Positions 43,059 through 53,255 of a stretch of DNA of 64,000 nucleotides are shown one piece after another. Source of the DNA: UMGS1251 sp036666555 (GTDB lineage Bacteria; Bacillota; Clostridia; Lachnospirales; Lachnospiraceae). A program made the position numbers and the translations under genes. Position 1 is the first letter of the stretch. Every line of letters starts with the position of its first letter. Under the pieces are notes generated by a model that worked only from the letters and a program-made list of their open reading frames with translations, was not told the origin of the DNA and did no database searches. The stretch is taken from assembly GCA_036666555.1 (NCBI GenBank), contig JAVWVS010000010.1, forward strand, positions 1 through 64,000, written 5' to 3'.

Positions 43059-45044
43059 TTACTCCACATCATTCAAATTTTTCTTTAACACCACCAGATG
43101 ATCTCTTAATTCGGCTGCTGCCTCAAAATTCAGTTCCGACGCTGCTTTTTTCATCTGTTTCGAAACATCTTTCACCAGTTTCTCCAGTTCCGCTCTGCTC
43201 ATAGATTCCGGATCTTTACTTAGAACCATCTCCTTGGCAGCTACTTTCTTAGAGATGGCAATCAGATCCCGAACTGATTTTTGAATGGTCTTCGGGGTAA
43301 TTCCATGGGCATCGTTATATTTTTTCTGCACTTCTCTGCGACGTTTTGTCTCGCCCAATGCAATCTTCATGGAGTCTGTCATTTTATCTGCATACATAAT
43401 CACATGCCCATCTACATTTCTCGCTGCTCGGCCAATGGTCTGAATTAGTGAGGTAGCGGAACGTAAAAACCCTTCTTTATCTGCATCTAAAATGGCAACC
43501 AAAGTGATTTCCGGGATATCCAAGCCTTCTCTTAGTAAATTGATTCCCACCAATACGTCAAATACATCCAGCCGCATATCACGAAGAATTTCAGAGCGTT
43601 CCAATGTATCAATATCTGAATGCAGATATTTAATTCGAATCCCCAGTTCCCTCATATAATCCGTCAAATCTTCTGCCATACGCTTAGTCAAAGTAGTAAT
43701 CAATATTTTATTTTTCTTGGCTACTTCCTTATTCACTTCTCCAACCAAATCGTCAATCTGTCCTTGTACCGGACGCACCTCCACTTCCGGATCCAAAAGC
43801 CCGGTGGGACGTATTACCTGTTCTGCCCGAAGTAGTTCATTTTTCTCTTCATAACTTCCCGGCGTGGCAGACACAAATAGCAATTGATTGATTTTCCCTT
43901 CAAATTCCTCGAAATTCAATGGGCGATTATCCTTGGCAGAAGGAAGTCGAAATCCAAAGTCTACCAAGGTTCCTTTTCTGGATTGATCCCCATGATACAT
44001 GCCACCGATTTGGGGAACTGTTTTATGGGACTCATCAATCATCATCAGAAAATCATCTGGAAAATAGTCAATTAACGTATGGGGTGGTTGTCCTTCCTTT
44101 AATCCGGTCAAATGTCTGGAATAATTCTCAATTCCGGTGCAAAAACCGGTCTCTCGTAACATTTCAATATCAAAATTCGTTCGTTCTGCAATTCTCTGGG
44201 CTTCCAAAAGCTTGTCCTCGCTTTTAAAATAACGGACACGCTCTTCTAACTCTATCTCAATTGCTTTTACCGCACGTTCAATACTTTCTTTGGACACCAC
44301 ATAATGAGAGGCCGGAAAGATTGCAATATGATTCAGTTCCTTGCGAATCTCCCCTGTCAGCACATCCACTTCTGTAATTCTCTCCACTTCATCCCCGAAA
44401 AATTCAATCCGCACCACCAGTTCCTCCGAGGCCGCCGGAAAAACTTCCAACACATCTCCCCGCACACGGAAAGTTCCTCGTTTAAAATCCATATCATTAC
44501 GGTCATATTGAATTTCAATCAACTTTGCAACTATTTCATCCCGCTCCCTTGTCATTCCCGGGCGCAAAGAAATAACCATCTCCTGGTAGTCAATCGGACT
44601 TCCTAATCCATAAATGCAAGAGACACTGGCTACAATAATCACATCTCTGCGTTCCGACAGCGCCGCCGTAGCCGAGTGACGTAACTTATCAATTTCATCA
44701 TTAATGGAAGAATCCTTGGCAATATAAGTATCGGAAGACGGTACGTACGCTTCCGGTTGATAATAGTCATAATAGCTCACAAAATACTCCACTGCATTCT
44801 CAGGGAAGAACTCCTTAAACTCACCGTACAACTGTCCTGCCAAGGTCTTATTATGCGCTATAATTAAAGTTGGCTTCTGCAATTCCTGTATAACATTTGC
44901 CATTGTAAATGTCTTACCGGATCCCGTAACACCCAGTAAAGTCTCGCATTGGTTGCCGTCTTTGAATCCCTTGACAAGTTGTTCTATTGCCGCTGGTTGA
45001 TCTCCAGTTGGCTTGTATTCTGAATGTAGTTTGAATTCTTTCAT
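43059..45044 (-). CDS. uvrB: Excinuclease ABC subunit B
   Basis: Helicase-like subunit that verifies damage and recruits UvrC. It has 661 residues with Walker A GVTGSGKT, the beta-hairpin region VSYYDYYQPEAYVP, MMIDESH, the helicase motif VGINLLREGLDIPE and a C-terminal UVR motif for UvrC contact (NFEAAAELRD). The open frame starts at a GTG (45050) that is part of the GGAGG site; the ATG at 45044, six bases after it, is the better start. Confidence 0.98.
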   Translation of the reverse strand: MKEFKLHSEYKPTGDQPAAIEQLVKGFKDGNQCETLLGVTGSGKTFTMANVIQELQKPTLIIAHNKTLAGQLYGEFKEFFPENAVEYFVSYYDYYQPEAYVPSSDTYIAKDSSINDEIDKLRHSATAALSERRDVIIVASVSCIYGLGSPIDYQEMVISLRPGMTRERDEIVAKLIEIQYDRNDMDFKRGTFRVRGDVLEVFPAASEELVVRIEFFGDEVERITEVDVLTGEIRKELNHIAIFPASHYVVSKESIERAVKAIEIELEERVRYFKSEDKLLEAQRIAERTNFDIEMLRETGFCTGIENYSRHLTGLKEGQPPHTLIDYFPDDFLMMIDESHKTVPQIGGMYHGDQSRKGTLVDFGFRLPSAKDNRPLNFEEFEGKINQLLFVSATPGSYEEKNELLRAEQVIRPTGLLDPEVEVRPVQGQIDDLVGEVNKEVAKKNKILITTLTKRMAEDLTDYMRELGIRIKYLHSDIDTLERSEILRDMRLDVFDVLVGINLLREGLDIPEITLVAILDADKEGFLRSATSLIQTIGRAARNVDGHVIMYADKMTDSMKIALGETKRRREVQKKYNDAHGITPKTIQKSVRDLIAISKKVAAKEMVLSKDPESMSRAELEKLVKDVSKQMKKAASELNFEAAAELRDHLVVLKKNLNDVE

Positions 45045-45089
45045 GTACACCTCCGCTTATGAGATAAAATTACCTTTTAGGTGTCATTT

Positions 45090-46223
45090 TTATGGTTCCC
45101 TCAAACGGATAATTCCGTTGATCAAAAGCTTGACATCATCCAATATATAATCAAATGCTCCTGCTTTATACATATTTATAATAATCATTCCAATGGGAAC
45201 GGCAAAAATCATACCAAGTAAACTCCCTAATTTATAACCGGTATATAAAAATACCAATGTCAAAAGTGGGTTTAATCCAATATCATCTCCAATTAATTTT
45301 GGCTGTATCAATTGACGGACAACCTGAGTAACCGCATAAAGCACTACCAACCCAATAGCCATTTTATAATGTCCAACCAAAAATTGATAAAGTGCCCATG
45401 GAATCAATGCTGTTCCGGTTCCAAAAAAGGGGAGAAAATCCAAAAAGGCAATAAGAATAGCAAGCAAAATAGCATAGTACACGCCCAGCACTCCAAACCC
45501 AATAAACAAAATGACCCCTACCACTGCCATAATTTTAAACTGAGCTTTAAAATATCCACCTACTGCATATTTTAAATTGTCAATGACCATCGTCATACGT
45601 TTTTGAATTGGCTCCGGTGTGATTTTTTTTGACCAAATAATCACTTGTTCCCGCTCTGCAATAAAAAAATAAGCAGAAACAACAGATACGATTACACCAA
45701 TTAACATCCCCGGAATTTTTTTCACAAAGTTCCCAGCTGCTTCCACTGCAGGATCGCTCCACTGGCTCATGGCTTTACTCAATGTTTGGTCCAGATTGGT
45801 CACAATGGCATTCCATCCTGTTTGTATTCCTACTGGCAAAATATTAAAAAAGCCATCTAATCTTTGCCCTATTTGATGTAATCCTTCTTCTAATTGATGA
45901 TAAATATCCGGCACATCCTTGATTAAACTTCCGATTTCTGCCACCAATTTGCTGCCACCAAAATAAACAGCACTTAAAATCACTGCCAAAACTACTACAA
46001 TAATCAGCATAGAGCCTAATTCTTTTACTATTTTCAATCGTTTTTCTAACCAGCAGACTAACGGATTGGCAATAAAAGAAATAAACCATCCAATCACAAA
46101 GGGCATAAAATACAATAGCATTTTTGCTCCGATTCCAATGAATAATATGGTTCCAATAAGACTGAATGCAAGGCTTACTGCAATTTTCCAATAAGAACGG
46201 CTATCTTGCTTTTGTTCTCCCAA
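45090..46223 (-). CDS. AI-2E family (YdbI/PerM) transporter
   Basis: A 377-residue membrane protein with about eight transmembrane segments and the conserved FFGTGTALIPWAL and PKLIGDDIGLNPLLTLVFLYTGYKLGSLLGM blocks (the latter in part) of the AI-2E transporter superfamily. Members export autoinducer-2 or act as sodium/proton antiporters; the substrate here cannot be read. The start is a TTG six bases after GGAGG, one base past the ysxC stop codon, so it is translationally coupled to ysxC. Confidence 0.85.
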   Translation of the reverse strand: MGEQKQDSRSYWKIAVSLAFSLIGTILFIGIGAKMLLYFMPFVIGWFISFIANPLVCWLEKRLKIVKELGSMLIIVVVLAVILSAVYFGGSKLVAEIGSLIKDVPDIYHQLEEGLHQIGQRLDGFFNILPVGIQTGWNAIVTNLDQTLSKAMSQWSDPAVEAAGNFVKKIPGMLIGVIVSVVSAYFFIAEREQVIIWSKKITPEPIQKRMTMVIDNLKYAVGGYFKAQFKIMAVVGVILFIGFGVLGVYYAILLAILIAFLDFLPFFGTGTALIPWALYQFLVGHYKMAIGLVVLYAVTQVVRQLIQPKLIGDDIGLNPLLTLVFLYTGYKLGSLLGMIFAVPIGMIIINMYKAGAFDYILDDVKLLINGIIRLREP

Positions 46224-46224
46224 A

Positions 46225-46827
46225 CTACTCCTCCTCTTTTTTGTTCAAGAACTCGCTTTCCACGTATTCCCATATTTCCTCCCGTCCTTGCTTGGACAGT
46301 GATGAAAATGGAATAACTGCCGTTCCCGGCACCAGGTCCAGTCCTTGTTTGATCATTTTTACATGCTTTTGTACCTGACTTCTTTTTAGTTTGTCCAGTT
46401 TGGTCGCAATAATAATTGGATTATATCCTTGATGGACAATCCAGTCATACATTAGTTTATCATTGGCTGACGGATCATGACGAATATCAATTAAGAGAAA
46501 GACTGCCAGTAGCTGTTTCGAGCCTTCCAGATATCTTTCAATCAACTTCCCCCATTGTTCCTTGGCTTTTTCCGAAACTTTTGCATACCCATAACCCGGA
46601 AGATCTACCAGATACATTTCTTGATTAATATTATAAAAATTAATGGTTTGAGTCTTTCCCGGGGTAGCCGAAATTCTGGCAAAGGATTTTCGATTCATCA
46701 GTGCATTAATCAACGAGGATTTTCCCACATTGGATTTGCCTGCAAATGCAATTTCCGGTTTATCATTCTCCGGTAGCACACTGGTAATTCCGCACACCGT
46801 TTCTAAGCTTAATTCTTTAATAATCAT
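46225..46827 (-). CDS. ysxC: Ribosome-biogenesis GTPase YsxC/EngB
   Basis: A 200-residue P-loop GTPase needed for 50S subunit maturation. G1 GKSNVGKSS, G2 region TPGKTQ, G3 DLPGYG, G4 TKLDKL and G5 are in order. Its ATG overlaps the lon stop codon (ATGA), the usual lon-ysxC arrangement in Bacillota. Confidence 0.97.
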   Translation of the reverse strand: MIIKELSLETVCGITSVLPENDKPEIAFAGKSNVGKSSLINALMNRKSFARISATPGKTQTINFYNINQEMYLVDLPGYGYAKVSEKAKEQWGKLIERYLEGSKQLLAVFLLIDIRHDPSANDKLMYDWIVHQGYNPIIIATKLDKLKRSQVQKHVKMIKQGLDLVPGTAVIPFSSLSKQGREEIWEYVESEFLNKKEEE

Positions 46828-49160
46828 ATCGTTTCTCCATTTTCGTGTACTAGCGCCCTTTCAAGAACTTCTTTCATTTGAGATACTGGAATAATTTCAA
46901 GTCCTTCTGTAATTTCCTTCGAAAGTTCTTCTACATCCCGTTTATTTTCTGCCGGTATCAATACCGTTTTAATATGCGCATTTTTTGCCGCCAATAGTTT
47001 TTCTTTTAATCCACCAATGGGAAGAACCCTTCCCCGAAGTGTAATTTCTCCGGTCATGGCAAGATCTGCATGCACTTTTTGGTTGGTGGCCGCAGACACC
47101 ATTGCAGTGGCCATGGTAATTCCGGCCGATGGTCCGTCTTTTGGCACTGCCCCTTCTGGAATGTGAATATGGATATCGTGTTTTTCAAAATATTCCGATG
47201 CAATTCCATACTCGGCACTGGCTGAACGGATATAACTAATACCTGCCATGGCAGATTCTTTCATCACATCTCCCAATTGTCCGGTAAGCAAAACTTCACC
47301 CTCGCCCGGCATGATATTCACCTCTATTTGAAGGGTATCTCCCCCCACGCTGGTCCATGCAAGACCTCGCACAATTCCAATTTCATCCTCTGCATTCACC
47401 ATTTGATAACTATATAATTCTTTCCCCAGATATTTAGAAATATTCCGCTCGGTTACTTGAATTTTGGTCTTCTCTGATTCCAATATCTCTTTCGCCGTTT
47501 TTCTGCAGATTTCCCCTATTTTTCGTTCTAGTTGGCGTACGCCTGCTTCTTTTGTATAATTTCTCGCCATTTTCCAAAGGGCACCTTTACTAATAGATAA
47601 TTGTTTCTTAGTCAGCCCATTTTTTTCCAATTGCTTTGGAATCAGATGTTCGATAGCGATATGCATTTTTTCATTTTCTGTATAGCTATTAATCTCAATG
47701 ACTTCCATTCGATCCAAAAGAGGTCTGGGAATCGTTTGCAGCGTATTAGCCGTGGTAATAAACAACACCTCCGACAAATCTATCGGAACCTCCAGATAAT
47801 GGTCTATGAATTTGTTATTTTGTTCACTGTCCAGCACCTCCAAAAGTGCTGAAAAAGTATCGCCTTTATAATCATTACTGACTTTATCAATTTCGTCCAA
47901 GAGCATCAACGGGTTTTTCACCCCGGCACTTTTCAGACCATAAGCAATTCTTCCGGGCATAGCCCCCACATAAGTTTTTCGATGTCCTCTAATTTCCGCC
48001 TCATCTCGAACTCCACCAAGAGAAATGCGCACATATGGTTTCTTCAGCGCACGGGCAAGAGATTTTGCAATGGAAGTTTTTCCGGTTCCGGGCGGTCCTA
48101 CTAAACATACAATCGGACTGTTCCCCTTTTTTGTCAGCACACGCACCGCCAAAAATTCTAAAATTCGTTCTTTTACCTGCTCTAACCCATAATGATCTTC
48201 TTCCAACACCTTTTTTGCATATCCCAGATCGTGATGATCTTCTACTGTTTTATCCCAAGGCATTTCCAGCATTGTTTCAATATAGGTGCGAATGACTCCA
48301 TTTTCAGCCGGACTACTCTGAGAACTTTTAAATCGATTGATTTCCTTTTGCAGTTTTTCAATCACTTCTTGTGGTGCACTCAAATTTTTGACTGCCTCTT
48401 CAAATTCTTCCCCATCGGAAATCGTAGTATCCTCCCCCAGCTCTTCCCGAATGAGTTTCAACTGTTCCCGCAAAATATATTCCCGTTGGTGGCTGTCTAC
48501 ACGTTCTTTTACCTTCTGTTGAATATCTTCCTTAATCCCGATAATTCGAACTTCATTGACCAATTTAAATGCCAACAGTTCATATCGTTTCATGGTATCC
48601 GTTTCTTCTAAAATTTCTTGAAGTTCCTTATAATAAAGTGGAATATTCGCCGCAATTCGATCCACTAACTTTTTCACATCCTTCATCTCTGTCATTTGGG
48701 ATGCTGTCTCTTTTGTTATTTTACCACTTTTTACGGCATATTCCAAAAATATTTCCTGAAGTCCTCTTACCATCGCTTCCGGACTTACATCTCCCGGAAA
48801 ATCTGATTCTTCGTCTTCAACTTTTGTTACTTGTACCCGCATATAAGGTGTTTCATACTCTATGTTACAAAGTTTTGCACGATCTTCTCCTGCCACCAAA
48901 ACTCGCAGTACATGCTTCGGCAATTTAATCACTTGTTTGATAGATGCAATGGTTCCCACCTGATATAAGTCTTCCTGCTGAGGGGATTCTGTATCAATTT
49001 CTTTCTGTGCCACCAAAAAAATCTTCTGTTCTTCTATCATTGCTTCCTGAATTGCCTCAACGGACCGCTCTCTGCTTACATCAAAGTGCACGACCGTCTC
49101 CGGCAGAATGGTCATCCCGCGTAGGGCAACCATAGGAAGACTCATGGTCTCTTCACTCAT
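46824..49160 (-). CDS. lon: ATP-dependent Lon protease
   Basis: A 778-residue LonA protease that degrades misfolded and regulatory proteins in the cytoplasm. The N-terminal substrate-binding domain starts MSLPMVALRGMTILPETVVHFD in part; the AAA+ module has Walker A GPPGTGKTS (about 355) and LLDEIDK; the protease domain has the catalytic Ser in PKDGPSAGITM (near 680) and Lys in GGLKEKLLAA (near 723). Start ATG follows AAGGAG. It lies after clpX and a terminator, and overlaps ysxC. Confidence 0.98.
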   Translation of the reverse strand: MSEETMSLPMVALRGMTILPETVVHFDVSRERSVEAIQEAMIEEQKIFLVAQKEIDTESPQQEDLYQVGTIASIKQVIKLPKHVLRVLVAGEDRAKLCNIEYETPYMRVQVTKVEDEESDFPGDVSPEAMVRGLQEIFLEYAVKSGKITKETASQMTEMKDVKKLVDRIAANIPLYYKELQEILEETDTMKRYELLAFKLVNEVRIIGIKEDIQQKVKERVDSHQREYILREQLKLIREELGEDTTISDGEEFEEAVKNLSAPQEVIEKLQKEINRFKSSQSSPAENGVIRTYIETMLEMPWDKTVEDHHDLGYAKKVLEEDHYGLEQVKERILEFLAVRVLTKKGNSPIVCLVGPPGTGKTSIAKSLARALKKPYVRISLGGVRDEAEIRGHRKTYVGAMPGRIAYGLKSAGVKNPLMLLDEIDKVSNDYKGDTFSALLEVLDSEQNNKFIDHYLEVPIDLSEVLFITTANTLQTIPRPLLDRMEVIEINSYTENEKMHIAIEHLIPKQLEKNGLTKKQLSISKGALWKMARNYTKEAGVRQLERKIGEICRKTAKEILESEKTKIQVTERNISKYLGKELYSYQMVNAEDEIGIVRGLAWTSVGGDTLQIEVNIMPGEGEVLLTGQLGDVMKESAMAGISYIRSASAEYGIASEYFEKHDIHIHIPEGAVPKDGPSAGITMATAMVSAATNQKVHADLAMTGEITLRGRVLPIGGLKEKLLAAKNAHIKTVLIPAENKRDVEELSKEITEGLEIIPVSQMKEVLERALVHENGETI

Positions 49161-49202
49161 ATAGTTCTCCTTATCGCTTGTATTTCTTACATTATTTTTC
49201 TA

Positions 49203-49245
49203 CACAAAAGCGGGCGCATGGTTTCCCAATTGCACCCGCACTTTT
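49203..49245 (-). terminator. Intrinsic terminator after clpX
   Basis: On the minus strand a GC-rich stem (CGGGTGCA/TGCGCCCG) with inner TGG-GAAA-CCA pairing, then CTTTTGTG. It begins just after the clpX stop and lies in the 88-bp gap before lon. Confidence 0.75.
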
Positions 49246-49248
49246 CTT

Positions 49249-50502
49249 TTACGCGCTCTCCGACGTCAAAGCTGTGCGACCATATTCGGGTTCTCCCAAG
49301 TCTTTCACAACTTCTTTTGTAATTTTACAATATCGGATACTTTCATCAGAAGGCACACGGTACATGGTGTCCATCATGATATTCTCCATAATTGCCCGTA
49401 GCCCTCTGGCTCCGGTTTTTCTTTCTACCGACATATCTGCAATTGCTTCTAACGCATCCTGGTCAAATTCCAAATCGACACCATCCAGCTCCATTAATCG
49501 CTGATACTGCTTTACAATGGCACTCTTTGGTTCTGTCAAAATGCGAATCAAGGCTTCACGATCCAATAATTCCAAAGAAACCATAACCGGAACACGTCCT
49601 ACCAGTTCCGGAATCAAACCAAACTTAATCAAATCTTGTGGTAGTACCGCTTTTAATAAACGATCCATATCTTCTTCATGATGCAATGATATTTCCGCAT
49701 TAAATCCAATCGATTTCTTATCCAAACGGGTTTCCACAATTTTATCAATACTTTCAAATGCTCCTCCACAAATAAATAAAATATTCGTGGTATCAATCTG
49801 TAAAAGTTCTTGATGTGGATGTTTTCTTCCACCCTGCGGTGGTACGGATGCAACAGTTCCTTCAATGATTTTCAGTAAAGCCTGTTGTACTCCTTCTCCG
49901 GAAACATCTCTTGTAATCGATGGATTTTCGGATTTTCTTGTGATTTTATCTATTTCATCTATATAAATAATTCCATATTCTGCACGTTCAATATCTCCAT
50001 CCGCAGCCTGAATCAACTTCAAAAGAATATTCTCCACATCTTCGCCTACATATCCGGCTTCTGTCAGTGCAGTGGCATCCGCTATGGCAAATGGCACATT
50101 CAATATCTTCGCCAGTGTTTGTGCCAGCATGGTCTTTCCACATCCGGTAGGTCCCAGCATCAGCACATTGCTTTTTTGAATTTCTACACCTAAATCTTTT
50201 TCTGCCGTAATTCGTTTGTAATGATTATAAACCGCAACCGAAAGTACTTTTTTTGCATCTTCCTGACCAATCACATATTCATCTAAAAATGCTTTAATTT
50301 CTTCCGGTTTCAAAAGATTAATTTCATCGATTTCTTTCTCATCTTCGTAATCAAATTCCTCTTCTATAATTTCCGAGCAAACGTCAATACATTCATCGCA
50401 AATATATGCTCCATTGGGCCCTGCAATTAACTTTCGTACCTGAGACTGTGTCTTATTGCAAAACGAGCAACGTATTGTATCATCATTCATCTTTCCTGCC
50501 AT
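49249..50502 (-). CDS. clpX: ATP-dependent Clp protease ATP-binding subunit
   Basis: A 417-residue AAA+ unfoldase that feeds substrates to ClpP. N-terminal C4 zinc finger (CSFCNKTQ with CDECIDVC), Walker A GPTGCGKT, Walker B IIYIDEIDK, the pore loop GYVGED and a ClpP-binding IGF-like loop (KSIGFNAEI). It follows clpP by 61 bp; the gap holds an AAAGGGG/CCCCTTT hairpin without a T-run. Confidence 0.98.
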   Translation of the reverse strand: MAGKMNDDTIRCSFCNKTQSQVRKLIAGPNGAYICDECIDVCSEIIEEEFDYEDEKEIDEINLLKPEEIKAFLDEYVIGQEDAKKVLSVAVYNHYKRITAEKDLGVEIQKSNVLMLGPTGCGKTMLAQTLAKILNVPFAIADATALTEAGYVGEDVENILLKLIQAADGDIERAEYGIIYIDEIDKITRKSENPSITRDVSGEGVQQALLKIIEGTVASVPPQGGRKHPHQELLQIDTTNILFICGGAFESIDKIVETRLDKKSIGFNAEISLHHEEDMDRLLKAVLPQDLIKFGLIPELVGRVPVMVSLELLDREALIRILTEPKSAIVKQYQRLMELDGVDLEFDQDALEAIADMSVERKTGARGLRAIMENIMMDTMYRVPSDESIRYCKITKEVVKDLGEPEYGRTALTSESA

Positions 50503-50563
50503 ACTCTCACCTCTTTTTACACGTAAAGGGGATGTCCTTATACGAACAGCCCCTTTTCATTTC

Positions 50564-51145
50564 TTATCGGCTTGCGATTACTTCATCCACCAAACCGTAT
50601 TCTTTCGCTTCTTCTGCTGACATGTAGTTATCTCGATCTGTATCAGCTTCGATTCTCTCCAAACTCTGCCCCGTATTCGCAGCAAGAATGGTATTCAATT
50701 TCTTTTTAATCAACTTAATATGGTCTGCAACAATCTCAATTTCAGTTGCCTGTCCCTGTGCTCCGCCGGAAGGCTGATGAATCATAATCTCAGCATTGGG
50801 AAGTGCATAGCGCTTTCCTTTTTTACCGCCGGACAATAAGAACGACCCCATACTTGCAGCCATTCCAATACACGTAGTAGACACATCACATTTAATGTAC
50901 TGCATGGTATCGTAAATTGCCATCCCGGCTGTAACAGAACCGCCCGGGCTGTTGATATACAGATGAATATCTTTATCCGGATCTTCCGCCTCTAGAAACA
51001 ACAATTCTGCAACAATGATACCTGCTGATACTTCGTTGACTTCCTCTCCCAAAAAGATAATTCTGTCTTTTAATAATCTTGAATAGATGTCGTAAGAGCG
51101 TTCTCCACGGCTTGTTTGTTCGATGACATAAGGTACTAAGCTCAT
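50564..51145 (-). CDS. clpP: ATP-dependent Clp protease proteolytic subunit
   Basis: A 193-residue serine protease that forms the barrel of ClpXP. The catalytic Ser is in GMAASMGSFL (near 98), His in MIHQPSGGAQGQ (near 123) and Asp in DTDRDNYMSA (near 172). GGAGGG precedes the ATG. It lies between tig and clpX as is usual in Clostridia. Confidence 0.98.
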   Translation of the reverse strand: MSLVPYVIEQTSRGERSYDIYSRLLKDRIIFLGEEVNEVSAGIIVAELLFLEAEDPDKDIHLYINSPGGSVTAGMAIYDTMQYIKCDVSTTCIGMAASMGSFLLSGGKKGKRYALPNAEIMIHQPSGGAQGQATEIEIVADHIKLIKKKLNTILAANTGQSLERIEADTDRDNYMSAEEAKEYGLVDEVIASR

Positions 51146-51188
51146 GTGTATCCCTCCTGATTTTTTTAAATTCTAATAAAGAATTCTA

Positions 51189-52475
51189 CTATTTATCTAC
51201 TGCATTGTCAACTACTAATGTAATTGCTTCTTGCACTGCAATGTCTTCTTTCATCTGCTCTTTTTCTTTGTCGCCCATGAATTCTTTGACTTTATCAAGT
51301 TCCATCTGATAAGCTTCTGCCATTTTTGTCAGTTCTTCATCTAATCTTTCTTCGCTTACTTCAATCTTCTCGGCTTTTGCAATAGCTTCCAGTACTAATC
51401 TTGTCTGAATCTTTTTAACAGCCTGTGGTTTCAATTCTTCCAACATTTTCTCAGAAGTCATTCCGGTAAATTGGAAATATTGTTCAATGGTCAATCCTTG
51501 CTGTTTGATTCTCTGTGCGAAATCATTGGCCATCTGTCTTACCTGTGTATCCACCATGGCATCTGGTATATCCATCTGTGCATTTTCAATCACTTGTTCC
51601 ACTGCCTGATCTTCTTGTTGTCTTTTCCCATCTGCAATCTTTTGTTCTTTGATTTTCTCTTTGATATCTGCTTTATATGCATCCAATGTATCAAATTCAG
51701 ATACTTCCGCTGCGAACTCATCATCTAATTCCGGAAGTTCTTTTGCTTTGATTTCATGTACCGTACATTTAAATACGGCATCTTTTCCTGCTAAATCAGC
51801 CGCATGATATTCTTCTGGAAATGTTACCTTTACATCTACTTCTGTTTCTGTATTCACACCAATTAATTGTTCTTCAAATCCTGGAATGAAAGCTCCCGAA
51901 CCAATGGTCAAAGGATAATTTTCTCCTTTTCCACCTTCAAAAGCAACTCCATCTACGGAACCGTCATAGTCTAATACAACTTCATCTTTATCTTGTACTG
52001 GACGGCCTTCTACATTGATGGTACGAGCGCCTTTTTCTTGTTCCTGCTGTAACTTTTCTTCGATTTCTTTTTGTGTAACTCGGTTAGAAATCTTATCTAC
52101 TTTCAAGCCTTTGTATTCGCCTAATGTTACTTCTGGTTTTAATGCCACTTCCGCTGTAAAGATGAACGGTTTTCCTTTTTCAATCTGCACCACATCTACC
52201 GTTGGCTGAGATACAATATCTAATTCACTTTCATCGTATGCTTTCGAATAAGCATCCGGAATCAGTGCATTGGCCGCATCGTCATAAAAAATCTCCGGTC
52301 CATACATTTTTTCAATCATCTGACGTGGTACTTTTCCTTTACGGAATCCAGGTATGCTCATGCTGCCTCTCTGCTTTTTATATGCTCCGTCCAGTGCTTT
52401 GTCTAATTCTTCAGCAGAAACTTCTATGGTAAGTTTTGCCATATTGTTCTCCATCTTTTCTACTTGTAAACTCAT
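51189..52475 (-). CDS. tig: Trigger factor
   Basis: A 428-residue ribosome-bound chaperone and peptidyl-prolyl isomerase. The ribosome-docking loop is GFRKGKVPRQMIE (near 43-55), the FKBP-like domain follows (DEVVLDYDGSVDGVAFEGGKGEN in part), and the C-terminal helical domain ends with TLVVDNAVDK. GGAGG precedes the ATG. The promoter lies in the 90-bp gap upstream. Confidence 0.97.
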   Translation of the reverse strand: MSLQVEKMENNMAKLTIEVSAEELDKALDGAYKKQRGSMSIPGFRKGKVPRQMIEKMYGPEIFYDDAANALIPDAYSKAYDESELDIVSQPTVDVVQIEKGKPFIFTAEVALKPEVTLGEYKGLKVDKISNRVTQKEIEEKLQQEQEKGARTINVEGRPVQDKDEVVLDYDGSVDGVAFEGGKGENYPLTIGSGAFIPGFEEQLIGVNTETEVDVKVTFPEEYHAADLAGKDAVFKCTVHEIKAKELPELDDEFAAEVSEFDTLDAYKADIKEKIKEQKIADGKRQQEDQAVEQVIENAQMDIPDAMVDTQVRQMANDFAQRIKQQGLTIEQYFQFTGMTSEKMLEELKPQAVKKIQTRLVLEAIAKAEKIEVSEERLDEELTKMAEAYQMELDKVKEFMGDKEKEQMKEDIAVQEAITLVVDNAVDK

Positions 52476-52539
52476 GTATTGCTTCCTCCTTATATGTGTG
52501 AACAGCTTATACGCTTTTCCATTTCACAGTCATTGTTAA

Positions 52540-52548
52540 AGTATATCA
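52540..52548 (-). promoter_or_regulatory. Extended -10 promoter for tig
   Basis: TGATATACT on the minus strand (TATACT preceded by TG and one base), about 65 bp before the tig start codon. No good -35 is visible. Confidence 0.45.
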
Positions 52549-52565
52549 CATTCACTTATAAATTT

Positions 52566-53243
52566 CTAGTCTTGAATTTCATCTAATCTCATGATTTTTG
52601 TGATAAGATTCGTAATTTCTTCTTCCTCAACAGAAAATTCGTTTTTCTTGTTCCCTGTCACCTTTAAAATCACCGTTTCTTCCTCACCATATTTCATATT
52701 CTTCCATGCTTTTTCCAGTAGCTGATACCCATCTGCAATAAACTCCGTTTGCATTTGTACATTAATCTCGTCTTCCGTTCCTTTGTATTCCCCTTTATTC
52801 GCCTTATCCATAAGCTTTGCAGAGTCTTCCTTGACTGCCGCCACAAAATTGGGGAATACATCACATGGTCTTATCAGAACATGAACTTCATATTCTTTTT
52901 TATCTATCTTCTCTTCACTTTTCACTTGATACTTCATAGAGCGGAAAATTCCCTGGCAAACGGTTTTATACTTATGTTCCATATTCGCATCCATTTGCAC
53001 CCCGCTAATCAAATGATTTTCTACAAAGGTATCTATCTGTTTTTCGTACTGTTTTTTTAATTCCTGTTGGGAAGTATTTTTCATTACCTTTGCAGCCTCT
53101 TCTACTTCTCCTTGAAACGTCTGGTCTAAAACTGCCTGCACATATCCCTTTGCATCAAAATCCCGAAACATTCCACATCCTGCAATACCGGATACAAATA
53201 GTGTCATACCCAGTACTACTGCTATTTTCTTTCCTTGTTTCAC
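52566..53243 (-). CDS. Lipoprotein of unknown function (DUF5105-like)
   Basis: A 225-residue predicted lipoprotein. The signal peptide ends in the lipobox GIAGC with Cys23. The mature part is mostly helical and charged, with no recognised catalytic motif; its size and helical pattern resemble DUF5105-type lipoproteins of Bacillota, a tentative match. The start is a GTG behind GAGGGG. It is 12 bp after the DJ-1/PfpI gene, so the two share the promoter at 53853-53881. Confidence 0.7.
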   Translation of the reverse strand: MKQGKKIAVVLGMTLFVSGIAGCGMFRDFDAKGYVQAVLDQTFQGEVEEAAKVMKNTSQQELKKQYEKQIDTFVENHLISGVQMDANMEHKYKTVCQGIFRSMKYQVKSEEKIDKKEYEVHVLIRPCDVFPNFVAAVKEDSAKLMDKANKGEYKGTEDEINVQMQTEFIADGYQLLEKAWKNMKYGEEETVILKVTGNKKNEFSVEEEEITNLITKIMRLDEIQD

Positions 53244-53255
53244 AGTGCCACCCCT

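Noticed and set aside
50503..50563. AAAGGGG/CCCCTTT hairpin between clpP and clpX as a terminator
   Set aside because: Followed by ACGTG without a T-run; at most a weak mRNA structure.
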